A stretch of DNA of 17,800 nucleotides, taken from NCBI GenBank assembly GCA_030587525.1, contig JAUQYW010000774.1, forward strand, positions 1-17,800, written 5' to 3'. Shown here in pieces: positions 6,980-14,532 of the stretch (position 1 is the first letter of the stretch; each line of letters opens with the position of its first letter). The position numbers were made by a program, and so were the translations under genes. Source of the stretch: Candidatus Sigynarchaeota archaeon. GTDB lineage: Archaea; Asgardarchaeota; Lokiarchaeia; Sigynarchaeales; Sigynarchaeaceae. The notes beneath the pieces were generated by a model. It did not search any database and was not told where the DNA came from. It saw only the letters and a program-made list of their open reading frames with translations.

Positions 6980-7669
6980 ATGTCTCAACCCGGTAATGTG
7001 GGCTGGCAGCACGACCTGGCCAGCAAAGTCGAAGGCGTCGAATGGGCCAAGAAATCGATGACCAAGGGCACCTTGAAAATCACCAGCGAGGTCTTCGTCG
7101 AGTTTGATTTCAAGGATTATCCATCGTTCAAGATTTTTCCCAAGGAGGTCCGCACGCGCCTTCCGCAAGTCGTTGACATGCTCCCGGCCCTGGTGCTCTG
7201 GGATGAGGACAACCATCCAACGTGGGCCGAAGTGCTCCAAGAATTGAAAGCCAAGATCACGGCCATCCTTGGTTCGAATAACGCGCCAGGTGCTCCTGTT
7301 CTCGACCGGGCCATGCTAGAAGGCTTGCTGGACGCGGCACGCCGGGGTCACCCGAATGAATCGTTTTTCCTGCTCAAGCGAGATGGACGCGGCATCCTCG
7401 CGGACGTCGTGCTACCCCAGGGTGCGAAAGGCGGGAAAGTTGCGGCGTACTTCATGCCTGACCGGCTGCCGTACGATGCTGCGATCGAGGGCAGCTTTCA
7501 TTCCCATCCGTCAGGCAATGGGGCCCCGAGCGAGCAAGACTTGAAAGTGTTCATCCAATACAAGATCAACGTCATCGCCTATTACCCGTATAATGAAAAA
7601 AATTACAAGGTATACAACAATCGTGGAAAGCCGATTGACGTCGAAGTAACCGGTCAAACAACGGTATGA
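6980..7669 (+). CDS. E2/UEV/RWD-like domain fused to a JAMM metalloprotease domain
   Basis: About 229 residues (242 from the alternative GTG at 6941). Numbering from the GTG, residues 20-112 look like an E2-type fold: a leading helix, strands TLKITSE and VFVEFDFKDYP, a YPSFKIFP turn like the E2 P-x-x-P region, then W87, a TW at 94-95 and a C-terminal EVLQELKAKI helix. There is no cysteine anywhere, so it cannot be an active E2 and would be UEV/RWD-like. Residues 120-235 are a canonical JAMM domain: E140 after HPN, H187-x-H189, S197, D200 (H-x-H-x7-S-x2-D), then YYPYNEKNYKVYNNRGKPIDVEV, close to the Archaeoglobus JAMM protein as I recall it. The likely role is zinc-dependent cleavage of a ubiquitin-like modifier or its conjugates, guided by the N-terminal domain. 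The beta-grasp candidate lies immediately upstream. The stop overlaps the convergent gene by 16 bases. Confidence 0.85.
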   Translation: MSQPGNVGWQHDLASKVEGVEWAKKSMTKGTLKITSEVFVEFDFKDYPSFKIFPKEVRTRLPQVVDMLPALVLWDEDNHPTWAEVLQELKAKITAILGSNNAPGAPVLDRAMLEGLLDAARRGHPNESFFLLKRDGRGILADVVLPQGAKGGKVAAYFMPDRLPYDAAIEGSFHSHPSGNGAPSEQDLKVFIQYKINVIAYYPYNEKNYKVYNNRGKPIDVEVTGQTTV

Positions 7670-8148
7670 GTGGTGCGTTTCCGCTGCTTGAGCAAGTCGG
7701 CGATGTTCACGAATGCCTTGCCCGCGTGCTGGCGGGATGCACCTTCCACTTTCTCACCGGTGATCGTGTTGAGCACGACCTCGATTGGCGTGCCGGTTTC
7801 CAGTTTTGCTTGGAGATACATGAAATTGCCATCGGGGCTGAACACGACGTTGTTGACAGGCCAATTGCTCATGGACAGGACAAGCTTGACGTTCGACGGG
7901 TCATAAATCTCGATGTACTCGTTCCGCTCATCGTTTTCAGGAATATCGATTGCCTTGAGCACGATGATGCGGGTTCCCGTCGGGTTCATGCACGCATCGA
8001 TGTGCTCGTATGCATCCTTGGTTTCGACGAGAATGCGTTTCGATCGCGCCTTTTTATCAATGACAAACACCCGTGTGCGGACACAATCGTTGTGTTTCTC
8101 GTCGATGATGGCCAGGTCCCAGCCTTTGTCGCTTGGGGTTGGATTCAT
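7654..8148 (-). CDS. Small beta-propeller-like (TolB/WD40-type) protein
   Basis: A 164-residue protein with no clear family. It contains two blade-like units: ACMNPTGTRIIVLKAI and VVFSPDGNFMYLQAKL, each the last strands of a TolB/WD40-type blade, with IEIYDPSNVKLVL between them. Only about three blades could fit, so it is either a short propeller fragment, an oligomerising partial propeller, or a different beta-sheet fold. There is no signal peptide or membrane segment. I prefer ATG 8148 (MNPTPSDKG); an in-frame ATG at 8184 would add 12 residues of Cys/Trp-rich sequence that look less natural. It lies 63 bases downstream of the short-chain dehydrogenase on the same strand and probably shares its transcript. 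Its 3' end overlaps the JAMM gene tail to tail by 16 bases. Function unknown. Confidence 0.7.
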   Translation of the reverse strand: MNPTPSDKGWDLAIIDEKHNDCVRTRVFVIDKKARSKRILVETKDAYEHIDACMNPTGTRIIVLKAIDIPENDERNEYIEIYDPSNVKLVLSMSNWPVNNVVFSPDGNFMYLQAKLETGTPIEVVLNTITGEKVEGASRQHAGKAFVNIADLLKQRKRTTHTVV

Positions 8149-8211
8149 GATTGTCCACTTGCAACGATGAATGCACCACGGCATCTCGCGGCATCATTTG
8201 CAAATGTCGTT

Positions 8212-9099
8212 TTATTCAACCTTCTTGAATTGCTCCTTGAAATCGTACAATTTGGCAGTGATCCTCTGGAATGTCATCGGATTGGGAAGCATCTTGATGA
8301 GGAAGCTTCCCGCGCGCGCGAACTTTCCCACGGGCACGAGGAACGGCGGGTTTTTCTTGCCGAGGATCCATGCGATTTTTTTCGCGACGCTGGCGGGATC
8401 GCCCGATTTCGTGCCAAAGTTATCGATGTGGTCGATGATATCCTTGAAGGGAACCTTGTATTCGCCGGATTTTTCGGGCTCGGTTACGACTTGGAGCGAG
8501 CGGTGCAAGAAATCCGTGCTGAAGCCAATTGGCGTGATGACCGAGACCTTGATGTTGAAAAGATAGCCTTCCCCGAGCAGTGCCTCGGAAAGGCCCCTCA
8601 CGGCGAACTTCGCTGCCGAGTAATAGCCGCATTGGGGAACCCCGAAATATGACATCATGGAACCCACGTTGATGACGAGCCCGCTCCGCTGTTTCCGCAT
8701 GTGTGGGAGAACAGCCTTGATCATCCGCAGGTAGCCGAGGACATCGGTCTCGAACTCCTTGCGGATGTCGTCGTCCTTGCCAAATTCGATGGGGCCATAC
8801 AACGCGTAGCCGGCGTTGTTGATGAGCACGTCGATGCAGCTTTCGATCTCGATGATTTTGGTCACCGCGGCCTTGATCGATGCCTCGTCCAGGACATTGC
8901 AGTCGAGCACCTTGAGCGTGGATTTGTCGGCCACACTTGCCTCCAGTTCCTCTCGTTTCTGCTTGTTACGGCCATCAACGTCCCGCATGGTGGCATATAC
9001 CTTGTATCCTTTGCTCGCTAACAATTTCGCGGTTAAAAAGCCGAACCCGCTGCTGCAGCCCGTGATGAGTACGATTTTTCTGTCTTTCCTCGGTGTCAT
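8212..9099 (-). CDS. Short-chain dehydrogenase/reductase
   Basis: A 295-residue classical SDR oxidoreductase using NAD(P). The cofactor glycine motif TGCSSGFG follows the first strand (KIVLITG). NNAG and the catalytic set are present: serine in NVGSMMS, then Tyr and Lys in YYSAAKF. An R in ATMRDVDGR after strand two hints at NADP(H). The C-terminal part (GKKNPPFLVPVGKFARAGSFLIKMLP) is like SDRs acting on lipid or steroid-like substrates such as 3-ketodihydrosphingosine or 17-beta-type reductases, though the substrate is not determined. The frame extends to 9213, but ATG 9099 starts directly before the first strand; ATG 9120 is an alternative. It is probably cotranscribed with the small propeller-like gene and diverges from the FAD oxidase operon. 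Confidence 0.88.
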   Translation of the reverse strand: MTPRKDRKIVLITGCSSGFGFLTAKLLASKGYKVYATMRDVDGRNKQKREELEASVADKSTLKVLDCNVLDEASIKAAVTKIIEIESCIDVLINNAGYALYGPIEFGKDDDIRKEFETDVLGYLRMIKAVLPHMRKQRSGLVINVGSMMSYFGVPQCGYYSAAKFAVRGLSEALLGEGYLFNIKVSVITPIGFSTDFLHRSLQVVTEPEKSGEYKVPFKDIIDHIDNFGTKSGDPASVAKKIAWILGKKNPPFLVPVGKFARAGSFLIKMLPNPMTFQRITAKLYDFKEQFKKVE

Positions 9100-9194
9100 C
9101 TCGATCAACTTAAGGAGCATGTGTGCGATGACACTTAAATCCAGGACATAAAACCCTTTTCGCGCGAGGCATTTCCGGGAGAGAGCTCGGAAAG

Positions 9195-9246
9195 CCTTTT
9201 TTAAAACTAGCAACTTTTGGAACGATAGCGCGACATCGTACTATCG
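9195..9246. promoter_or_regulatory. Divergent promoter with inverted repeat before the FAD-oxidase operon
   Basis: An A/T-rich TTTTTTAAAAC stretch (about 9198-9208) is the best TATA-like element on either strand. CGATAG (9223-9228) and CTATCG (9241-9246) form a 6-base inverted repeat with a 12-base spacer, just downstream of where plus-strand transcription would begin. The position suits a repressor operator for the oxidase operon, but this is inferred. Confidence 0.35.
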
Positions 9247-9276
9247 CTGTGTTATCCTTGTTTCCCGTTGATATTC

Positions 9277-10701
9277 ATGAACCAGGTTGAAGATATCGTT
9301 GCGATCAAGGCGCACATCGCAAGCATCGTCGGAAATGGGAATGTCTCGGTCGATCCCCTCGTGCTATGCTCCTATTCAGAGGATGCCAGCCCGTTCGATG
9401 GTAAATCGCCGGCACTCGTTGCACGACCTGAAAATGCGGAGGAAGTTTCCCTTATAATGAAATGTGCAGCAAAAAACAAGACTCCTATCGTGCCCGTTGG
9501 AGGACGAAGCTCCATTTGCGGTGCTCCCATTCCACGCGTGGACAATGCGATCATGATCGATTTCACTCGTATGGATAAGATTTTGAGTATCGATGATGAC
9601 GCCATGACCGTTCGCGTGCAATCTGGCATCACGTGGTCCAGGCTCATCCACGAGCTCAAGGAAAAAGGGTTCAAGCTTGGTTTCCGTGGCCCGTATGGCG
9701 GCAATGCTGGCACGGTCGGGGGGAGCTTGAGCGCCAACAGCATCGGTTGCGGAGCGTCGGCGCACGGCGGCGCGTGTGACAACGTGACGAACATCGAGGT
9801 GGTCCTTGCGAACGGGGATACTGTCCGCACGGGCAGCGCGTGGAAGGATGCGAATCCCGGGATCAAATCTGCTTTCGCCAGGTATTGCACGTTTAACGAC
9901 ATCACGGGGATCTTCCTGGGAGATCATGGTAGCTTGGGATTGAAGGTCGCTGCCACCTTGAAAATATTCCCCCTCGCGAAAGGCGTCTCGTATTTTGATA
10001 TGGGCTTCCCGGACGCGCAATCGGGCGTTAAAGCCTTCCACGAGATTCAAAAAAATCACCTCGCCGAGGAAATCGTCATGCTGGGCGACGTGAACTCGAT
10101 CGAGCTCCTCGCATCGTCGTATCGTTCCACATTCCCTGATGTCAATTGCATTTTCGGCATCATCATCGAGGAAGCCGACGAGAAAATCGCCGATATCAAG
10201 AAAGATCTCTGTGAAAAAATTGCACGGAAGTACGGTGGAAAGCCCATTGGCACGTTCTTGTCGAAAGCCCATTGGCTAAACATGTTCAATCTCGTGCAAT
10301 CGCTGTTCGAGGAAGGTTTTTGGTATAACACCTGCCATATTCGGCCCATTTCGACCTTGCCCGCCTTGATAGACCGGTTTCACGAGATCGCGAAAAAGCA
10401 CGAGCTCAAGAAGCATAACATTAACTGGATCCTATCCGCTCTCGGCGTGGATCACTGTTTCACCTCGGGATGGATAACCTTGTTCTTGAAAGACAAGGCA
10501 AAAAAGCCAATTCTCGAAACCGCATGGAAAGAACTGAAGGAATACGAGATCGAAGCGAACGGCGTCCCGTATTGGACCGGCAAATTGTGGGAACCGTATG
10601 CCTTGCCGGTTGCGAACGAGACGTTCCTTGACGTCATGCGGAAGGTAAAGCAAGCATTGGATCCGGATAACCTCATTCACCCGCAAACATTTATGGTGTA
10701 A
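9277..10701 (+). CDS. FAD-binding oxidase/dehydrogenase, GlcD-like
   Basis: A 474-residue flavoenzyme of the VAO/PCMH superfamily (glycolate oxidase GlcD, D-lactate dehydrogenase). The FAD domain shows PVGGRSSICGAP at about 73-84 (usual P-x-GG-T/S-S), a PYGGNAGTVGGSLSANS segment near 139-155, VLANGDTVRTGS, and GDHGSLGLKVAATLKIFP near 216-231. The C-terminus ends with DPDNLIHPQTFMV, the usual terminal DP-x-x-hNP element in modified form. It likely oxidises a 2-hydroxy acid or similar substrate and passes electrons to the Fe-S protein encoded 20 bases downstream. The ATG at 9277 is chosen over the TTG at 9268. The substrate could also be an alkyl-glycerone or other lipid-derived compound, given the SCP2 gene in the same operon. 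Confidence 0.9.
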   Translation: MNQVEDIVAIKAHIASIVGNGNVSVDPLVLCSYSEDASPFDGKSPALVARPENAEEVSLIMKCAAKNKTPIVPVGGRSSICGAPIPRVDNAIMIDFTRMDKILSIDDDAMTVRVQSGITWSRLIHELKEKGFKLGFRGPYGGNAGTVGGSLSANSIGCGASAHGGACDNVTNIEVVLANGDTVRTGSAWKDANPGIKSAFARYCTFNDITGIFLGDHGSLGLKVAATLKIFPLAKGVSYFDMGFPDAQSGVKAFHEIQKNHLAEEIVMLGDVNSIELLASSYRSTFPDVNCIFGIIIEEADEKIADIKKDLCEKIARKYGGKPIGTFLSKAHWLNMFNLVQSLFEEGFWYNTCHIRPISTLPALIDRFHEIAKKHELKKHNINWILSALGVDHCFTSGWITLFLKDKAKKPILETAWKELKEYEIEANGVPYWTGKLWEPYALPVANETFLDVMRKVKQALDPDNLIHPQTFMV

Positions 10702-10721
10702 ATAAATTTATTCACGACACA

Positions 10722-12389
10722 ATGGAATATGGAATCATCATGCCCGTAAAAATGCAAGAGTTGCAGAAGTTCGAGCATTTCATAGACACGTGTGGCAAAT
10801 GTGGTGATTGTGCTTCTGCAGGCACGCAAGCAACGACCGCGAAGCGGCACGTGGACAAGCCGTGCCCGGTCAAGACCGTGCTCGGTTTCGAGGCATTCTC
10901 TGCCCGGGGCCGCATCCTCGTTCTCAAGAACATACTTAGCGGGAAATTGAAAGTCACCAAGGATATATTGGACTGGGCATATTCCTGCACGACATGTGGC
11001 AGCTGCAAGGAGACGTGCCTCGCCGTCGACGGAGGGATTGACACTCCGTCGATGATGGAAGCATTGCGGCATGACCTCGTCGAGAATGGTATTACCATGG
11101 ACAAGCATAAGGACATCGTCGCGAGCATCCTGAAAAATAACAATCCGTACGGCGAGCCCGCAACTAAACGCATGGATTTTTTCAAGGGTAAGAATTATAC
11201 CAAACACGCAGACACACTCTTGTTCCTGGGATGCACGGCGTCGTTCCGGGAGCCGCAGATTGCATTGAATGCCGTGGCACTGCTCGAAAAGCTCGGCATT
11301 CCGTATGCCTTGCTCGATGATGAAGGATGCTGCGGCTCCATCTTGAAACGTTGCGGTTATGTCAAGGAATTCGATGCCAACACGAAGCGAAACATCGACG
11401 CGTTCAGGGCGTCGGGCGCCAAGACCATCGTATTCACGTGCGCTGGCTGCTATCGCACGTTTAAAAAGGATTTCACCCTACCTAGCGATGTCAACGTGCG
11501 ATTCCTCCACATCACCGAGTTTCTCGACGAATACTTGAAAACGCATCCATCGCAGTTCAAGTTCAAGCGGCACGCGAGGATCAGCTACCACGATCCCTGC
11601 CACCTTGGCCGCCACGCCGGCGTGTACGAGGCGCCGCGGAGCCTTCTCAAGAACATCGGGAACGCGACGTTCATCGAGCTCGACACCAGCCGCAATTATA
11701 GTCACTGTTGCGGATCGGGAGGCGGCGTGAAATCCTCCAACCCGGATCTTGCAAAACAGATCGCCGCGAGCCGGAACGCGGAAGCAGCGAGCAAGCAAGT
11801 GGAAATTTTGATATCTGCGTGCCCGTTTTGCGAGAAAAACTTGCGGGACGGCCTCGATGGCCTTGCATCGAAGCTACGTGTCGCTGATATCTCAGAGATC
11901 TTGCTCGAGACGTCACCAGAAACGCTCAAGAGCCATATCGGCGCGTGTGGGCCTTCCGGCGTGGAGCCGTCGATCGGCGCGAAATACATGGAGTACCTGG
12001 CGAAGTATCCGGAGATCTTTTCGGACCTCGTGCAAGGATCCATTATGGACTTCACGATCTATAACACGATCACGGATATGGAAAATAAATGCGAGCCAGT
12101 CGAGGCCTTCAATGTTTCCCGCTCCGAAATCGGCATCAGCATGAATATCGGCCGCGCTGACAATGCCGATCTTGAGCTTGCCCTTTCCGTGAAAGCCGTC
12201 GAGAAGCTCACGCGATGCCCCACGAAATCTGAATATGCCCAGCAGTTTGGCAAGTTTTATAACGAGCCGGACGAGATCGAGGGCTGGATCGACTTTGTAC
12301 TCAACAAGCGCACCAAGACGCTCATCAAGATGGGATACGGGAAATTTGCAGAGACCGCAGGAATCTTAGAAGATGAAGATCAAGTCTAA
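10722..12389 (+). CDS. Fe-S oxidoreductase with two CCG domains and a long C-terminal extension
   Basis: A 555-residue protein of the GlcF/HdrD/LutA type. Two 4Fe-4S sites are visible: C24, C27, C30 with C48-Pro, and C89, C92, C95 with C99. Two cysteine-rich CCG domains follow: LGC...EGCCGSILKRCGY...CAGC (about residues 167-250) and DPCH...HCCGSGGG...CPFC (about 290-370). These usually move electrons to a quinone or another carrier, or form a non-cubane cluster. The remaining 160 residues after the normal family end (about 395-555) match nothing I recognise and contain no clear cluster motif. It starts at ATG 10722 (ATG 10740 is an alternative), 20 bases after the GlcD-like gene, its likely partner, and 12 bases before the aldehyde dehydrogenase. 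There is no membrane anchor. Confidence 0.88.
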   Translation: MEYGIIMPVKMQELQKFEHFIDTCGKCGDCASAGTQATTAKRHVDKPCPVKTVLGFEAFSARGRILVLKNILSGKLKVTKDILDWAYSCTTCGSCKETCLAVDGGIDTPSMMEALRHDLVENGITMDKHKDIVASILKNNNPYGEPATKRMDFFKGKNYTKHADTLLFLGCTASFREPQIALNAVALLEKLGIPYALLDDEGCCGSILKRCGYVKEFDANTKRNIDAFRASGAKTIVFTCAGCYRTFKKDFTLPSDVNVRFLHITEFLDEYLKTHPSQFKFKRHARISYHDPCHLGRHAGVYEAPRSLLKNIGNATFIELDTSRNYSHCCGSGGGVKSSNPDLAKQIAASRNAEAASKQVEILISACPFCEKNLRDGLDGLASKLRVADISEILLETSPETLKSHIGACGPSGVEPSIGAKYMEYLAKYPEIFSDLVQGSIMDFTIYNTITDMENKCEPVEAFNVSRSEIGISMNIGRADNADLELALSVKAVEKLTRCPTKSEYAQQFGKFYNEPDEIEGWIDFVLNKRTKTLIKMGYGKFAETAGILEDEDQV

Positions 12390-12401
12390 TCGTGAAACTC
12401 A

Positions 12402-13904
12402 ATGGGCGAAGAAAACGCTACTGGCAGCATCCAAGTAAAAAATAAGTACACTGGTGAAGTGCTCGGTTCAATAGCGGTCGACACGGCTGAATCGTTGCGG
12501 TTAAAGATAAAAAAATGCAACGAGCAAGCCCCCGCGCTGAAAAAAATGAGCTTCGAGGAGCGTGCACAAGTTTTAGGTAAAGTGGCGACCAAGCTTCGAT
12601 TCAAGAAGAACGACGTGAAGAAATTAATCGTCGCCGAGGGCGGCCTTCCCATCAAGTATTCAGAGTGGGAGCTGTCCATCGTTTCCAACGGTTTCAAGTT
12701 TGCCGAGTGGTATCACCAGTTCGTCGATGACCGTCCCCTTCAAAACATGGACGGGGAGCAATTTTCCCGCATCGTTTATATCCCGCAAGGAATGGCTGCT
12801 TGCATCTCGCCAAGAAACACGCCGATCTCGTTGCCCCTTTACATGATGGGCGCCAACTACCTGGTTGGCAATCCTGCCATAGTGAAGCCGTCGACAGCGT
12901 GTCCTCTCACCATGATTGATACATTCAAGATGATGAGGGAAATGGGCATACCCGCGATCGACGCGTTTGACTTGTGCATTGCCCCAGGAGATTGGGTCAT
13001 CGACGAGTTCATCCAGAATAATATTTTAAAAGTAATCTTGTCGATATCCTCCTCCCATACTGCCAAGGATATCATCGTCCAGTATGCAAAATATCTCAAG
13101 AAATCGGTCGACAAGTCAATGGGCGTGAACATGTACACGATGCCGTTCAAACATTTCGTCTTCGAATGCGCGGGGAACGATGCCGGCATCGTCATGAACG
13201 ACGTGAACCTGGAAAAGGTGGCTGAGTGGAACGCGAAGGCGAGCTATACCAACGGCGGTCAGCAATGCTTCTCCATGAAACGCATCATCGTTCACAAGGA
13301 CATCTACGATCAATACATCGAATGCCTCCAAAAGGAGATGGCAAAGCTCAAGGTCGGCGATCCTATGGATCCCGACGTGGATATCGGCCCGCTTGGTAGC
13401 CGCAAGATTCTCATGATGATGCAAGTCATGGTCGCCGATGCCAAGGAACATGGTTGTAAGATCCTTGCCGGGGCGAAAGAAATCGACACGGGACACGATT
13501 ATGGCTTGTTTTATTACCCGACACTCGTGGAAATTCCATCGGAAAAGGTTAACGATCTCCCTAAAGCGCCCTTCTTGTTCCGAGAAGAAGCATTCGGCCC
13601 CGTGCGTAGCATCACGAAAGCCGAGGACCTCAACGATGCGATCAGACTTGCCAACTTGAGTAATTATGGCATGCGTGCTGTGGTCTACACGTCCAATGAA
13701 GAAAACATCAAAGCGTTCAAGGAGGGATTGGACGTCGCCAATTTATATATCAACGCGCGTCCCATGATGACCGATATTTCTGTTATGCTCGGTGGCATCA
13801 AGGATTCAGCCTATCCTCCTGGCGCGAGATATTATGTGCAGGAGCTCGTCCACCAGAAATACGTGTATGACGGCACGGTGACAAACCTGGACAAGATCAA
13901 ATAA
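12402..13904 (+). CDS. Aldehyde dehydrogenase
   Basis: A 500-residue NAD(P)-dependent aldehyde dehydrogenase fold. Catalytic elements: N139 in SPRNTP, K162 in VKPST, E255 in FECAGND, and the nucleophile C289 in NGGQQC. EEAFGPV marks the C-terminal catalytic core. Two motifs deviate: the usual E-L-G-G-K around the glutamate is ECAGND, and the cofactor-loop F-T-G-S is LSISSS (213-218), so cofactor binding may be unusual. The aldehyde substrate cannot be read; succinate-semialdehyde-like, lactaldehyde-like or lipid aldehydes are all possible. It follows the Fe-S gene by 12 bases with a GTGA before ATG and precedes the SCP2 gene by 18 bases, so it is the third gene of the operon. It could make the acid that the FAD oxidase uses, or clear its aldehyde product. 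Confidence 0.9.
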   Translation: MGEENATGSIQVKNKYTGEVLGSIAVDTAESLRLKIKKCNEQAPALKKMSFEERAQVLGKVATKLRFKKNDVKKLIVAEGGLPIKYSEWELSIVSNGFKFAEWYHQFVDDRPLQNMDGEQFSRIVYIPQGMAACISPRNTPISLPLYMMGANYLVGNPAIVKPSTACPLTMIDTFKMMREMGIPAIDAFDLCIAPGDWVIDEFIQNNILKVILSISSSHTAKDIIVQYAKYLKKSVDKSMGVNMYTMPFKHFVFECAGNDAGIVMNDVNLEKVAEWNAKASYTNGGQQCFSMKRIIVHKDIYDQYIECLQKEMAKLKVGDPMDPDVDIGPLGSRKILMMMQVMVADAKEHGCKILAGAKEIDTGHDYGLFYYPTLVEIPSEKVNDLPKAPFLFREEAFGPVRSITKAEDLNDAIRLANLSNYGMRAVVYTSNEENIKAFKEGLDVANLYINARPMMTDISVMLGGIKDSAYPPGARYYVQELVHQKYVYDGTVTNLDKIK

Positions 13905-13922
13905 CCATACAAGGTAAACAAC

Positions 13923-14330
13923 ATGGAAGCAAATGTATTGCTCTTTCGCTTGCAGCAATTCTTTCCAAACACCCCCGACTTGATGCGGCATTTGAACCCT
14001 GGAGCTTGCTGGAAATATATAATCCACGAAAAGGCTCTTGACAATGACGCGCCTGAATTGGAATATTATCTTCGGAAAAAGGAAAACGGGTCAGTCGAGA
14101 TGCTCACGCGAGCCCCTGCCGAGAAACCGGATCTTTTGCTTTTCTTCACTGAGAAGGCTATTTTAACGCTGGTAGACGGGGCTCCAGCGGCGGATGAATA
14201 TTATGCCCGCTACCACGACGTTATGGCCAAGCCGTCACCCGGCGTCGATCTCGACAACAAGGTGAATAAATCGAAGCTCCACCTTTTCAAGATGGGGTAC
14301 AAAATGTGGCAAGAAGCGTTCAAGTTCTGA
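13923..14330 (+). CDS. SCP2-like sterol/lipid-binding domain protein
   Basis: A 135-residue single-domain protein resembling SCP2. The core is beta sheet followed by helices: ELEYYLRKKENGSVEML (45-61), PDLLLFFTEKAILTLVDG (69-86), a YYARYHDVM helix and a C-terminal KLHLFKMGYKMWQEAF helix typical of the SCP2 end. SCP2 proteins bind hydrophobic ligands such as fatty acyl or isoprenoid chains. As the last gene of the FAD-oxidase operon (18 bases after the aldehyde dehydrogenase, with AAGGTAA before its ATG), it may deliver a lipid or fatty substrate to the oxidase or aldehyde dehydrogenase. Family assignment rests on the fold pattern only. Confidence 0.7.
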   Translation: MEANVLLFRLQQFFPNTPDLMRHLNPGACWKYIIHEKALDNDAPELEYYLRKKENGSVEMLTRAPAEKPDLLLFFTEKAILTLVDGAPAADEYYARYHDVMAKPSPGVDLDNKVNKSKLHLFKMGYKMWQEAFKF

Positions 14331-14338
14331 GATTGCAC

Positions 14339-14443
14339 GTGAAATATTCGTACATACATGAATACGGAATAAAAAACCCTCCCTTCTTGCTCTTTTTCTC
14401 CGAGGACGAGTCCACAGCGGTGATCGAGAAAAAACAAGAATAA
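14339..14443 (+). pseudogene. Possible truncated relic of an SCP2-like gene
   Basis: A 34-residue frame starts at GTG 14339, nine bases after the SCP2 gene. It reads KYSYIHEYGIKNP then PFLLFFSEDE. Both pieces resemble the SCP2 neighbour: KYIIHEKAL at residues 31-39 and PDLLLFFTEK at 69-78, as if an internal segment were deleted. This suggests a decayed tandem copy. It is too short to be a working SCP2 domain and the similarity covers few residues. Confidence 0.3.
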
Positions 14444-14518
14444 ATGAATCTTTTTAGGATCGAATAAGGATTCATGTATAATGTTCAATTAAGTTGTTTG
14501 TAACTTGCTTCCTCTACT

Positions 14519-14532
14519 GGTGATAACTCGTG
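14519..14532 (+). promoter_or_regulatory. Shine-Dalgarno site deciding the GTG start of the membrane protein
   Basis: GGTGAT (14519-14524) lies five bases before GTG 14530-14532. It matches the 16S rRNA anti-Shine-Dalgarno well and supports this GTG as the true start. A TATA-like GTATAATG at 14476-14483 could be the promoter. Confidence 0.5.

Noticed and set aside
7270..7285. GGTTCGAAT, similar to a tRNA T-loop
   Set aside because: It lies inside the JAMM fusion gene and has no acceptor stem, D-arm or anticodon arm around it.
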